From positions 1 to 33,015 of the forward strand of contig CAMIZH010000005.1 of NCBI GenBank assembly GCA_946403255.1: a stretch of DNA of 33,015 bases, in the 5' to 3' direction. The stretch comes from an uncultured Peptoniphilaceae bacterium. Its GTDB lineage: Bacteria > Bacillota > Clostridia > Tissierellales > Peptoniphilaceae. Below the pieces are notes generated by a model. That model made no database searches and was not told where the DNA came from. It saw only the letters and a list, made by a program, of their open reading frames with translations. Made by a program: the position numbers and the translations under genes. Shown here in pieces: positions 1-9,827 of the stretch; within the stretch, counting starts at the first letter, position 1; each line of letters starts with the position of its first letter.

Positions 1-23
1 TTCCCAGTTAAGAGGTGGAGAAA

Positions 24-2018
24 ATGAATCATAATTATTCAATTGAAGATGTTAAAAAATATTTAGTTTTTTCAGGTGGAATAGTTGTTATATTAATTTA
101 TCTAAAGCCTGTTACGGGACTTACAGCTCTTGTGTTGTATGGATATATAATATATTCAATTATTAAAAATAAAGAGAATAAAAGTGAAAGTGCGAAAAAA
201 TTTATTGAAGAAATCAATGATGATTTTGATACTGTAACTAAACAAGTAGTTTTTGGAATGCCATTTCCACTTGTTGTTACAAATGAAAAAGGAATTATAA
301 TTTGGTATAATACACCATTTTTAAATTTATACAAAGATCAAGATATTATGAATTTTGATATAAAAGATATTGTTGCAGAAATTGATACTAAAAAATTAAT
401 AGAAAGTGGTGTAAGTGGAACTATATCAACTAAGGTTGAAGAGCAAAACTTCACAGTACATCCAAATGTAATTGATGTATCAAAAACAAGTTCTGAAAGA
501 AATAAGTTAATGATGTTTTATTTTGTAGATAATACACCATTTAAAAAACTTGAGCAAAGATATGTAGATGGAAATTCAATAGTTGCAAGAATTGAAGTTG
601 ATAACTTTGATGAAGCTCTAGATTCAACACCTACAAACAACAGACCTCAACTTATTGCAGAAATAGATTCAACTATTAGACAATATTTTGAAGAGTTTGA
701 TGCTCTTGTTAGAAAATACGATTCAGATATGTATCTTGTAGTAATGAGTTTTAAATCATTAAAACAAATTAAAGAAAAAAGATTTGATTTATTAGATGAT
801 TTAAGAGAACTTGATAAAGGAAATACTATTCCAATTACTCTTTCTGTTGGTGTTTCTTCCTTTGGACTTTCAAATAAAGAAGCCTATGCAGAGTCTGATA
901 CTTGTTTAGATCTTGCACTTGGACGTGGTGGAGATCAAGCGGTTGTAAAAGTGGCAGATAATTACGAATTCTTTGGTGGAAAATCTAAGGCAGTTGAAAA
1001 GAGAAATAAAGTAAAAGCAAGAGTTTTAGGAATAGCACTTAAACAACTTATTGATGGAGCAAGTGATGTTTATATAATGGGGCATAAAAATGCTGATATG
1101 GACGCAATTGGTTCAGGAATAGGGGTTTTAAGAGCGGTATTAAATAGAGGAAAAACAGGACATATTGTTTTAAATAAATCAAACCCTTCTATAAATAATT
1201 TATTACAAAGAATGAAGGAAGAAGAACCTGAAAGTTATGACATGATTATCACTGGAGAAAGTGCTATAAATAGTATAACTCCAAAATCCTTAGTGATTCT
1301 TGTAGATAATCATAAACCTTCTTTTACAGAATGCCCAGAACTTTTAGAACTTACTCCACAAGTTGTAATAATTGATCATCATAGACGTGGACAAGAAATT
1401 GTAAAAAATCCAGTTTTATCATATATTGAACCTTACGCTTCATCAACAAGTGAGCTTGTTACAGAAATGCTTACTTATATGAATGATGAATTAAATTTAA
1501 CTCATTTTGAGGCAGATGCCCTAATGAGTGGTATAGTAGTAGATACTAAAAACTTTAGTTTTCAAACTGGTGTTAGAACATTTGAAGCAGCTTCAATACT
1601 TAAAAGAGCTGGTGCAGATATGTTTAAAGTAAAAGAGCTTTTCCAAGATGATTTAGATACGCTTTTAAATAAAGCAGAAGTTATTCACAATACAAAAGTT
1701 GTATTTGATCAAATAGCTATATCAAAGCTAGAAAGAGAAGCGCCAAACTCTGTATTAATTGCAGCTCAAGCAGCAGATGAGTTACTAGATATAAATGGAA
1801 TTAATGCAAGTTTTGTAATTACTGTTTCTGATGGAAGAATTCATATATCAGGAAGAAGTAGAGGAAATATATCTGTTCAATTAATACTTGAAAAAATTGG
1901 AGGCGGAGGTCATTTAAATATGGCTGGAGCGCAACTTGAATCAACAGATGTGAACTATGCAGAAGAAATACTTACTGGTGCAATAGAAGAGTATTTTAAA
2001 GAGGAGGAAAAAGAATGA
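24..2018 (+). CDS. gdpP: Cyclic-di-AMP phosphodiesterase GdpP (2 TM, PAS, degenerate GGDEF, DHH/DHHA1)
   Basis: N-terminal hydrophobic segments; DHH-family motifs GHKNADMDAIGSG, IIDHHRRG and GGGGHLNMAGAQ; followed by rplI and dnaB. The ORF track starts at GTG 15, but that GTG lies in the ribosome-binding site AGAGGTGGAG; ATG 24 is the better start. Confidence 0.95.
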   Translation: MNHNYSIEDVKKYLVFSGGIVVILIYLKPVTGLTALVLYGYIIYSIIKNKENKSESAKKFIEEINDDFDTVTKQVVFGMPFPLVVTNEKGIIIWYNTPFLNLYKDQDIMNFDIKDIVAEIDTKKLIESGVSGTISTKVEEQNFTVHPNVIDVSKTSSERNKLMMFYFVDNTPFKKLEQRYVDGNSIVARIEVDNFDEALDSTPTNNRPQLIAEIDSTIRQYFEEFDALVRKYDSDMYLVVMSFKSLKQIKEKRFDLLDDLRELDKGNTIPITLSVGVSSFGLSNKEAYAESDTCLDLALGRGGDQAVVKVADNYEFFGGKSKAVEKRNKVKARVLGIALKQLIDGASDVYIMGHKNADMDAIGSGIGVLRAVLNRGKTGHIVLNKSNPSINNLLQRMKEEEPESYDMIITGESAINSITPKSLVILVDNHKPSFTECPELLELTPQVVIIDHHRRGQEIVKNPVLSYIEPYASSTSELVTEMLTYMNDELNLTHFEADALMSGIVVDTKNFSFQTGVRTFEAASILKRAGADMFKVKELFQDDLDTLLNKAEVIHNTKVVFDQIAISKLEREAPNSVLIAAQAADELLDINGINASFVITVSDGRIHISGRSRGNISVQLILEKIGGGGHLNMAGAQLESTDVNYAEEILTGAIEEYFKEEEKE

Positions 2019-2461
2019 AAGTAATTTTATTAAAAGATCATAAAGAACTAGGTAAAGCAGGAGAATTAGTAGAAGCAAAAGATGGTTTTGCTAGAAACTT
2101 TCTATTTCCTAGAAAAGTTGCAATAGAAGCAAATGAAGAAAATTTAGCAGAATGGAAAAAACAAAAAGCTATAGAAGAAAAAGAAGAAGCTGAAAATAAA
2201 AAAGCTGCTTTAGAATTAAAGAAAAAAATTGAGAAATCAAAAGTTGAATTAAAAGCAAAAGCAGGAGAAGGTGGAAAACTTTTTGGAGCAATAACTTCAA
2301 AAGATATAGCAACTGCTCTTGATAAACAAATTGGAATAAAAATTGACAAAAAGAAAATTGAACTTAGCGACAATATAAAGACATCTGGTTTAACAAATGT
2401 AAATTTAAAATTATATCCAGAAGTAAATGCGACTTTAAAAGTTTCAGTAGTAACTGAATAG
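2015..2461 (+). CDS. rplI: 50S ribosomal protein L9
   Basis: MKVILLKDHKELGKAGELVEAKDGFARNFLFPRKVA is the classic L9 N-terminus; 4-bp overlap with gdpP. Confidence 0.98.
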   Translation: MKVILLKDHKELGKAGELVEAKDGFARNFLFPRKVAIEANEENLAEWKKQKAIEEKEEAENKKAALELKKKIEKSKVELKAKAGEGGKLFGAITSKDIATALDKQIGIKIDKKKIELSDNIKTSGLTNVNLKLYPEVNATLKVSVVTE

Positions 2462-2473
2462 AAAATTTACAAG

Positions 2474-2506
2474 AACTCTAAAATATACTTATGATATTTT
2501 AGAGTT
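2474..2506 (+). terminator. 13-bp perfect hairpin between rplI and dnaB (terminator or attenuator)
   Basis: AACTCTAAAATAT-ACTTATG-ATATTTTAGAGTT; the T-tract is weak (TTCTGTAATT). Confidence 0.55.
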
Positions 2507-2537
2507 TCTGTAATTAAAAGTAAAAAGAGGTGAAAAT

Positions 2538-3863
2538 ATGGAACTGAAGATTCCACCACATAATCAGGAGGCAGAGGAGTCTGTACTTGGTGCATTAATG
2601 TTATCAAAAGAAGCAATAACAACTGCAATTGAAATACTTAGAGAAGAAGACTTTTACTCTCCAGCACATGGTGAAATATATTCTGCAATTCTTACTATAT
2701 ATAATAGAAATGAGCCAGCAGATATTGTAACAGTAACAGAAGAACTTAAAAAAAGAAGTGTACTTGACGAAGTAGGAGGATTATCCTATCTTGCAAATTT
2801 AACAAGTTCTGTAACAGCAATAGCAAATACAGAATACTACTGCGATATTATAAAAGAAAAATCAACACTTAGAAGACTTATAACAGTAAGTGATGAAATA
2901 CTTGCAAACTCTTATTCAGCAAATGCAAAAATCGATGGAATAATAGAAGCAGCAGAAAAAAACATATTTGATATAACACAAGATTCCCATAGAAAAGGAC
3001 TTATACCTATAAAAGAAGTTTTGCTTGAATCTTTTGCAGATATGGAAAGAAGAGCACAAAATCCAGATAAGATAACAGGACTTACAACAGGATTTTTAGA
3101 TCTTGATAATGAACTTTCAGGTATGCAAAAATCGGATTTAATACTTCTTGCAGCACGTCCATCAATGGGGAAAACTGCACTTATGGTAAATATTGCAACA
3201 AATGCAGCATTAAAAGCAGGAGCATCAGTTGCTATGTTTTCACTTGAGATGAGTAGTCATCAATTAGTACAAAGAATTATATCTTCTACAGCGCATGTAG
3301 ATTTACAAAAAGTAATCAGTGGTAACTTAAATGAAGATGAATGGTTAAAAGTTATAAACACAATGCCAGTATTATCTGAAATGGATTTAGTAATAGATGA
3401 TACAGCAGGAATTTCACCACTGGAATTAAAAGCGAAATGTAGAAGACAAAAAATAGAACGAGGACTTGATTTAATTGTTGTGGATTATCTTCAACTTATG
3501 CAAATGGGTGGAAGAGTTGAATCACGTCAACAAGAAATATCGGCGATTTCTAGAAATTTAAAAGCAATTGCAAAAGAACTTGAAGTTCCACTTATCGCGC
3601 TATCACAGTTATCACGTATGCCAGAAACTAGAACAGACCATAGACCAATACTTTCTGACCTTCGTGAATCTGGAGCAATAGAGCAGGATGCCGACGTTGT
3701 AATGTTCCTTTATAGAGATGAATATTATAATAAAGAAGAATCAGAGAAACCAAATATTGGTGAAGTAATAATTGCAAAACATAGAAATGGACCGACAGGA
3801 ACAATAGAATTAGTATTTAAAAAAGAATTTACAAAATTCTTAAATCTAGAAAGAGGAATTTAG
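2538..3863 (+). CDS. dnaB: Replicative DNA helicase DnaB
   Basis: PPHNQEAEESVLGALM N-terminal domain; Walker A ARPSMGKTA; LIVVDYLQLM; follows rplI. Confidence 0.97.
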   Translation: MELKIPPHNQEAEESVLGALMLSKEAITTAIEILREEDFYSPAHGEIYSAILTIYNRNEPADIVTVTEELKKRSVLDEVGGLSYLANLTSSVTAIANTEYYCDIIKEKSTLRRLITVSDEILANSYSANAKIDGIIEAAEKNIFDITQDSHRKGLIPIKEVLLESFADMERRAQNPDKITGLTTGFLDLDNELSGMQKSDLILLAARPSMGKTALMVNIATNAALKAGASVAMFSLEMSSHQLVQRIISSTAHVDLQKVISGNLNEDEWLKVINTMPVLSEMDLVIDDTAGISPLELKAKCRRQKIERGLDLIVVDYLQLMQMGGRVESRQQEISAISRNLKAIAKELEVPLIALSQLSRMPETRTDHRPILSDLRESGAIEQDADVVMFLYRDEYYNKEESEKPNIGEVIIAKHRNGPTGTIELVFKKEFTKFLNLERGI

Positions 3864-3869
3864 TGACAT

Positions 3870-4502
3870 ATGAAAAAAATAATACCGATTTTAACGCTAC
3901 TACTTGTATTAGTTGGATGTGGAAAAAATAATCCTGAAAAAACAACAGAAAAATACTTAGATAGTTTAAAAAACTTAGAATATCAAGAAACTAAAAGTTA
4001 TTATGCAAATGAAAATGAGTTTTTTGTATTAAAAGATTTTACAGATAGATTAAGTGATGGATTTAGAATAATTCAAAGTGATAAAGTTGATGAAAAAACA
4101 ATGTCAGAAACTTTTGAAGCGGTTAAAAGTTATAATGATAAAGCCTATGAAAAATCAATGGACTTTGACTATGAAATATTAGAAACTGAAAAAATTGGTG
4201 ATGATGCCAAAGTAAAAGTAAAATTAATCTATCAAGATGGAAAAGACTATCCACAAATTGTAGAAAAAATTACAAGACCTGAAATCAATAGTGAAAACTT
4301 TGTTGAAGATTTTAATAAATATTATAAAGATTTAGAAAAAGAACTAGATAAATATAATGAAAAAAAAGAAGCAATAATAATATTATTATTGGAAAGACAA
4401 AGCGATGGCTATAAAATAGTAAATAGTTCAGAAACATATAATATTTTAATAGAGCCACTAACAAAATTTATTGAAATAAATCAAAAGTGGATGGAGGACT
4501 AA
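3870..4502 (+). CDS. Putative lipoprotein of unknown function
   Basis: Signal peptide with lipobox (MKKIIPILTLLLVLVGCGK); no recognised domain. Confidence 0.8.
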   Translation: MKKIIPILTLLLVLVGCGKNNPEKTTEKYLDSLKNLEYQETKSYYANENEFFVLKDFTDRLSDGFRIIQSDKVDEKTMSETFEAVKSYNDKAYEKSMDFDYEILETEKIGDDAKVKVKLIYQDGKDYPQIVEKITRPEINSENFVEDFNKYYKDLEKELDKYNEKKEAIIILLLERQSDGYKIVNSSETYNILIEPLTKFIEINQKWMED

Positions 4503-5369
4503 ATGGATTTTATAAAAGTATTAATACTTGGAATAGTAGAAGGAATAACTGAATTTCTACCAATATCATCAACAGGACACTTAATATTAGTAGGAGAATT
4601 TTTAACATTAGAGCCAAAGTCATTTTCAAATGCATTTAATGTAATAATTCAACTTGGAGCAATACTTTCAGTAGTAGTATTGTATTTCAACACATTAAAC
4701 CCAATAGCAAAAGATAAAATAGTAAATAATATTGGTGAAGAAAAAGCAAATAGCTTAACATTTTTTGAAAGATTTAAATACTTAGATAAAAAAACAATGA
4801 GATTAATTGCAAAAGTAATAATCGGAGTAATTCCAGCAATGGTTTTAGGATTACTATTTGATGATTTAATCGATAAGTATTTGTTCAATAAAATTACAGT
4901 AGCAATAGCCCTTATAGTTTACGGAATTATTATTATAATAATGGAATCAAAAAATAAAAACAAAAGTTTTAAATTTGAATCACTAGATGATATAACAGTA
5001 AAAACTGCATTTTTAATTGGATTTTTCCAATGTTTAGCAATGGTTCCAGGAACATCAAGATCAGCAGCAACAATAATTGGTGCAATGATACTAGGATGTT
5101 CTAGAACAGCAGCAGCAGAATTTTCATTTTTCCTAGCAATTCCAACAATGATAGGAGCAACACTTTTAAAAATAATTAAAATGGGATTTGCTTTTACAAC
5201 TCATCAATGGATACTAATCTTACTTGGAGCAGTAGTTTCCTTTGTAGTTGCTTATGGAGTTATAGTTAAATTTATGGGATATATTAAAAAACATGACTTT
5301 AAAGTTTTTGGTATATACCGAATTATACTAGGAGCAATAGTTTTAATAAGTGCGGCATTTGCAGGATAA
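4503..5369 (+). CDS. uppP: Undecaprenyl-diphosphatase UppP (BacA family)
   Basis: LGIVEGITEFLPISSTGHLILVGEF and PGTSRSAATIIGAMILG motifs; multi-TM. Confidence 0.96.
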   Translation: MDFIKVLILGIVEGITEFLPISSTGHLILVGEFLTLEPKSFSNAFNVIIQLGAILSVVVLYFNTLNPIAKDKIVNNIGEEKANSLTFFERFKYLDKKTMRLIAKVIIGVIPAMVLGLLFDDLIDKYLFNKITVAIALIVYGIIIIIMESKNKNKSFKFESLDDITVKTAFLIGFFQCLAMVPGTSRSAATIIGAMILGCSRTAAAEFSFFLAIPTMIGATLLKIIKMGFAFTTHQWILILLGAVVSFVVAYGVIVKFMGYIKKHDFKVFGIYRIILGAIVLISAAFAG

Positions 5370-5378
5370 TAAAAATAG

Positions 5379-5412
5379 ACCTATGAGTGAAAATCATTCA
5401 TAGGTTTTTTTA
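5379..5412 (+). terminator. Rho-independent terminator downstream of uppP
   Basis: ACCTATGAGTGA-AAA-TCATTCATAGGT followed by a run of T. Confidence 0.85.
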
Positions 5413-5438
5413 TAATTATAGAGTAGGAGTGGTTAATA

Positions 5439-6058
5439 GTGATACTTGAAAATTTAGAGCATATAGTTTTGATAACAGGAACAATAGTAAATTGTTATAT
5501 AGCTTTTGAAATATTTAAATTAAATAAAAAAGAAAGTAATCCAAAGTTAATAATAACTGCAAACCAAAAAGAAGTTGGAGATTTTTTTATGCAGAAACAA
5601 TATTTTTTGAAGAATTAAATTCAATTAATTTTGAGCAGGAAGGATTTCCAGAAATATTAGATGAAGAAAAAATTTGGCTTGTTAAAATTCAAAATCGTGG
5701 AGATTTTCCAGCAAAAAAAGTACATATAAAATTAAGATTGGTTTTGAAAATAGCAGTGCCTATATATGATACCAAAGGCGAAATATTAGAAATAAAAATA
5801 GAGCCATATAAAGAATTTATATATGAATTTAACAGAGATTATTTTGCACCAGAGATAACAGTAAAAATTCCTTTAGTAAGTATAGATGGAAGATTTATAG
5901 AAGCTGATTTATATATGGAAGAAGCCTATTCAAAACAAGTTAAATTTATAAAAGAATCTGTGCTTTTAGACACTTATATACATTCAGGATTAGATAATAT
6001 GGCAGATGAAATTGATTATAAAAAAATACATGGATTGTGTAATAAGGGTTTAAAATAA
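5439..6058 (+). pseudogene. Membrane-anchored hypothetical protein, split by a frameshift at a 7-T run
   Basis: Reading from GTG 5439 gives LENLEHIVLITGTIVNCYIAFEIFKLNKKE...QKEVGDFF, then a stop at 5616-5618. The -1 frame from 5588 continues without a stop (YAETIFFEELNSINFEQEGFPEILDEEKIWLVKIQNRG...) into the 5738-6058 ORF. Could be a pseudogene, a phase-variable gene, recoding, or a homopolymer error. Confidence 0.7.
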
Positions 6059-6095
6059 ATAATATAAGGTATTAAATCTAAAAGTAGGTGGTTTT

Positions 6096-6914
6096 ATGAA
6101 AATAAATATTGGAATTGCTCAAATAAGTGCAAAAGGCGATAAAGATTTAAATATAAAAAACATAAGTGAGATGACAAGAAATTTAGCCAAAAAAGGTGCA
6201 GATATAATTGTTTATCCAGAGATGTGGAACTGTCCCTACAATCATAAATATTTTAAAAAATTTGCTGAAAATAAATATGAAACTTCATATAATACTATGA
6301 AAAACTTAGCAAAAGAATTGGGCGTATATATAGTTGGTGGATCTATTCCTATAAAATTTGGAGAAAAAATTTACAATGAATCCTTTGTATTTAATCGACA
6401 AGGAGAAGAAATTTATAATTATAAAAAGCTTCACATGTTTGATGTAAAATTTAAAAATGGTAGAGAATTTAAAGAGTCGAATTCTGTTGAGTTTGGAGAT
6501 AAACTTGGAGTTTTTAATACTGAATTTGGAAAGATGGGAATTGGGATATGTTATGATTTAAGATTTCCTGAAATGTTTAAGTATATGAAAGATTTAGGAG
6601 CAGAGATATTTTTTGTTCCTGGAAATTTTACAATAGAAACAGGCTCTTATCATTGGGAATTACTATTAAGATCAAGAGCAGTTGATTTTCAAAGTTTCCT
6701 TATAGGAGCAAGTGTAGCAAGAGATGAAGATCTTTCAAAAAACTCCTATGCTCATTCAATAGTAGCAGATCCAATGGGAGATGTATTATTAAACTTAGGA
6801 ACAGATCAATGTGAAAGAGTTATAGAAATTGATTTGGAAAAAATTAAAAGTACAGAAGAAAAATTACCAATAGATAAATCAAGAGAAGTAGTTGGAAAAA
6901 TAATAAATTTGTAA
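6096..6914 (+). CDS. Carbon-nitrogen hydrolase (nitrilase/omega-amidase-like)
   Basis: Catalytic E-K-C triad context: YPEMWN, KLHMFD, GIGICYDLRFPEMF. Confidence 0.9.
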   Translation: MKINIGIAQISAKGDKDLNIKNISEMTRNLAKKGADIIVYPEMWNCPYNHKYFKKFAENKYETSYNTMKNLAKELGVYIVGGSIPIKFGEKIYNESFVFNRQGEEIYNYKKLHMFDVKFKNGREFKESNSVEFGDKLGVFNTEFGKMGIGICYDLRFPEMFKYMKDLGAEIFFVPGNFTIETGSYHWELLLRSRAVDFQSFLIGASVARDEDLSKNSYAHSIVADPMGDVLLNLGTDQCERVIEIDLEKIKSTEEKLPIDKSREVVGKIINL

Positions 6915-6919
6915 ATAAA

Positions 6920-6950
6920 AAATAGGCTAGAGTTTTCTAGCCTATTTCTT
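6920..6950. terminator. Bidirectional terminator between the amidohydrolase and GNAT genes
   Basis: AAATAGGCTAGA-GTTT-TCTAGCCTATTT; contains the stop codon of the minus-strand GNAT gene. Confidence 0.8.
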
Positions 6951-7401
6951 TTGCCATAAGATAATTTGGTAATTCAATATTTTCTCTTATAACTATATTC
7001 TTTTCTAATGTTTTAAAACCCATTTTTTCAAAAAAAGATTTTGCTGTTATAGATGAATAAACTATGATTGAGTTTATATTATTTTCAATGCTGTATTTTT
7101 CTATGTTATTTAATAAAGTTTTTGCAACTTCTTTGTCTTGAAAATTTTTATGGACATATAGCATATCAAAATATCCATCAGGATCAATATTTGAAAATCC
7201 TACTATGTTCTCATTTTCTTCTGCAATTAATGTATAAGAGTTTTTAAATTTTTCACACCATTTTTGAATATTAATATTTTCTTTTGCCCAAACATTAACT
7301 TGTTCTAAGTTATAGTCCTTTATGTTGACACTATGAACTGTGTCATAAAATAGTTTGTAAATTTCATTATTGTCGTTTTCGTTATATTTTCGTATATTCA
7401 T
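6937..7401 (-). CDS. GNAT family N-acetyltransferase
   Basis: MNIRKYNENDNNEIYKLFYDTV...LIAEENENIVGFSNIDPDGYFDMLYVHKNFQDKEVAKTLL...SITAKSFFEKMGF. The ORF-track start (7413) lies upstream of the GGAGG ribosome-binding site; ATG at 7401 is preferred. Confidence 0.9.
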   Translation of the reverse strand: MNIRKYNENDNNEIYKLFYDTVHSVNIKDYNLEQVNVWAKENINIQKWCEKFKNSYTLIAEENENIVGFSNIDPDGYFDMLYVHKNFQDKEVAKTLLNNIEKYSIENNINSIIVYSSITAKSFFEKMGFKTLEKNIVIRENIELPNYLMAKEIG

Positions 7402-7466
7402 AATATCCTCCAAAGACGATATTATACAAGAAGTTAGGCAAAGTTACAAGTGTAAATTTTAAAAAA

Positions 7467-8120
7467 TTATAAATATACATAAATTCCAACAAATTGGCAA
7501 ATTGCTGCAGCAAGTACAAAGAAATGCCAAACTAAATGATTTGTAATTATAGAATTTTGTTTGTAAAAATATGTTCCAATTGTATACAAAAGTCCTCCAG
7601 CAAGAATGCAGTAAAAGAATTCAATTGGAGTTTTAGTTAGCATGGGTTTTATTAAAAATACTGCAATCCAGCCCATAAATACATATATTAATATAGAATG
7701 CTTGATGTATTTATCATAGTTTCCATAGGTAAATAGTTTAAATAAAAAACCAAGTGTTGCTATTATCCAAATAATAGATAGGAATAAAATTTTATTATTT
7801 CCTTCTAAAACTTTTATAATAATAGGTGTATAAGATCCTGCAATAAAGAAAAATATTGCACTGTGATCAAAGATTCTAAAAAAATCTTTAAGTTTTGTAT
7901 ATACTGTTGCGTGATATATTGCGCTAGATAAAAACATTAAAATAAAACAACTACCGTAAACTATATAGCTAATTAAAATATTATTGTCGGAGATTTTTAT
8001 TCCCTTAATACACATTAATACTAAAAATACAATTCCAACTATAGCTCCTAGTCCATGGCTTATACTATTTAATATTTCAAATAGTATATTTTGATTTTTA
8101 ACTAAGTTAAGTTTATTCAT
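7467..8120 (-). CDS. Hemolysin III / PAQR family membrane protein
   Basis: SISHGLGAIVG, SAIYHATVYTKLKDFFRIFDHSAIFFFIAGSYTPI, HLVWHFFVL. Start moved from 8207 to ATG 8120, which follows GAGGATGAAAAA. Confidence 0.9.
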   Translation of the reverse strand: MNKLNLVKNQNILFEILNSISHGLGAIVGIVFLVLMCIKGIKISDNNILISYIVYGSCFILMFLSSAIYHATVYTKLKDFFRIFDHSAIFFFIAGSYTPIIIKVLEGNNKILFLSIIWIIATLGFLFKLFTYGNYDKYIKHSILIYVFMGWIAVFLIKPMLTKTPIEFFYCILAGGLLYTIGTYFYKQNSIITNHLVWHFFVLAAAICQFVGIYVYL

Positions 8121-8244
8121 TTTTTCATCCTCATTATTTATATTCTTATAATCAGAATTATACCAATTTAAAGTCTTGCTTACAACAAGATTTATATTAA
8201 TGGACAAAGTTTAATTAAAGTAGTAAACTTAAACCACAACTTAA

Positions 8245-8349
8245 TAAAAGTTAAGGGGGTGCTTATATAGATAAGCTGAGATAGAAATGTTATTTTTGAC
8301 CCTAAGAACCTGATTTGGATAATGCCAACGAAGGGATTAGCGTAGGAAT
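8245..8349 (+). ncRNA. TPP (THI-box) riboswitch
   Basis: Conserved core GGGGGTGCTT...GCTGAGA...GACCC...GAACCTGATTTGGATAATGCCAACGAAGGGA; P1 from GTTAA/TTAGC; upstream of thiC. Confidence 0.95.
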
Positions 8350-8374
8350 AGTCTATATTTTTTTAGATTTCGAT

Positions 8375-8405
8375 ACTGCATGCCTTTTGGTATGCAGTTT
8401 TTTTA
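8375..8405 (+). terminator. Riboswitch-associated intrinsic terminator
   Basis: ACTGCATGCC-TTTT-GGTATGCAGT followed by a T-run, between the TPP aptamer and the thiC ribosome-binding site. Confidence 0.9.
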
Positions 8406-8421
8406 TTTTAAGGAGGATTTA

Positions 8422-9735
8422 ATGAATTATACAACTCAAATGGACGCGGCAAAACGTGGAATTGTAACAGAAGAAATGAAAATAGTTTCAATGGAAGAAA
8501 ATATTAATATAGATATACTTATAGAAAAAATTGCAAAGGGAGAAGTGGTTATTCCTGCAAATAAAAATCATAAATCACTTAAACCAAAGGGTGTTGGAAG
8601 TGGACTTAAGACAAAGATAAATGTTAATCTTGGAATTTCACGAGATTGTCCAAATATTGATGCAGAAATGGAAAAAGTAAATTGGGCTATTGAAATGAAT
8701 GCAGATGCTATTATGGACCTTTCATCTTTTGGTAAGACTGAAGAATTTAGAAAAAAATTAATAGAAACTTCATCAGCAATGGTTGGAACTGTACCTGTAT
8801 ATGACGCAGTTGGATTTTATGATAAAGAACTTAAAGATATAACGGAAAAAGAATTTCTTGATGTTGCTCGTAAACATGGAAAGGACGGAGTGGATTTTAT
8901 AACTGTTCACTGTGGAATAAACAGAGAAACGGCAAATGTATTTAAAAGAAACAGTAGAGTTACAAATATAGTATCTCGTGGAGGTTCACTTCTTTATGCT
9001 TGGATGGAACTTAACAATAAAGAAAATCCATACTATGAATATTATGATGAACTTTTAGATATTTGTGCAGAATATGATATGACAATAAGCCTTGGAGATT
9101 CATTAAGACCTGGATCAATTGCTGATGGAACTGACGCGGCTCAAATAGCAGAATTAATACTTTTAGGGGAGTTAACTAAAAGAGCTTGGAAGAAAAATGT
9201 TCAGGTAATAGTAGAAGGTCCAGGACATATAAAATTAAATGAGATTAAAGCAAATGTAGAGTTGCAAAAGAAACTTTGTCACAATGCACCTTTCTATACT
9301 TTAGGGCCAATAGTAACAGATATAGCACCAGGATATGATCATATAACTTCGGCAATAGGTGGAGCAATGGCAGCAAGTTTTGGTGTTGATTTTTTATGTT
9401 ATGTAACTCCAGCGGAGCATTTAAGATTACCAACTCTTGAAGATATGAAAGAAGGAATCATTGCATCACAAATTGCAGCTCACGCAGGAGATTTGGCAAA
9501 AGGGTTAAAGGGAGCAGAAGATTGGGATTTAGAAATGAGTGTTGCAAGAAAAAATCTTGATTGGGAAAAGATGTTTAATTTAAGCATAGATGAAGAAAAA
9601 GCGAGAAGATATAGAGAAGAATCTCAACCAGAATTTTCTGATAGCTGTACAATGTGTGGAAAAATGTGCTCAGTTAGAAATATGAATAGAGTAATGGAAG
9701 GTAAAGATATAAATATTCTAAGAAATGAAGATTAA
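8422..9735 (+). CDS. thiC: Phosphomethylpyrimidine synthase ThiC
   Basis: [20 protein letters not shown]...; C-terminal Fe-S motif [16 protein letters not shown] 8422 follows AAGGAGGATTTA; the ORF-track start at 8380 lies inside the terminator. Confidence 0.96.
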   Translation: MNYTTQMDAAKRGIVTEEMKIVSMEENINIDILIEKIAKGEVVIPANKNHKSLKPKGVGSGLKTKINVNLGISRDCPNIDAEMEKVNWAIEMNADAIMDLSSFGKTEEFRKKLIETSSAMVGTVPVYDAVGFYDKELKDITEKEFLDVARKHGKDGVDFITVHCGINRETANVFKRNSRVTNIVSRGGSLLYAWMELNNKENPYYEYYDELLDICAEYDMTISLGDSLRPGSIADGTDAAQIAELILLGELTKRAWKKNVQVIVEGPGHIKLNEIKANVELQKKLCHNAPFYTLGPIVTDIAPGYDHITSAIGGAMAASFGVDFLCYVTPAEHLRLPTLEDMKEGIIASQIAAHAGDLAKGLKGAEDWDLEMSVARKNLDWEKMFNLSIDEEKARRYREESQPEFSDSCTMCGKMCSVRNMNRVMEGKDINILRNED

Positions 9736-9827
9736 AAAATTTATTTATATTAGATTTTAAATTTATTTATTAAAAAGTAATAAAGTGGATATCAATAAGG
9801 TAATACTTATATTGGGAGGGACACTTT

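Noticed and set aside
2038-2373. Antisense ORF inside rplI (and similar ones at 98, 4649, 9245, 12176, 12376, 16719, 21117, 24436, 25075, 25944, 27349, 28047, 28100)
   Set aside because: All lie opposite confidently assigned genes and have shadow-ORF composition; no independent support.
8380-8421. N-terminal extension of ThiC ([14 protein letters not shown]) in the ORF track
   Set aside because: The segment is the riboswitch terminator and ribosome-binding site; real ATG is 8422.
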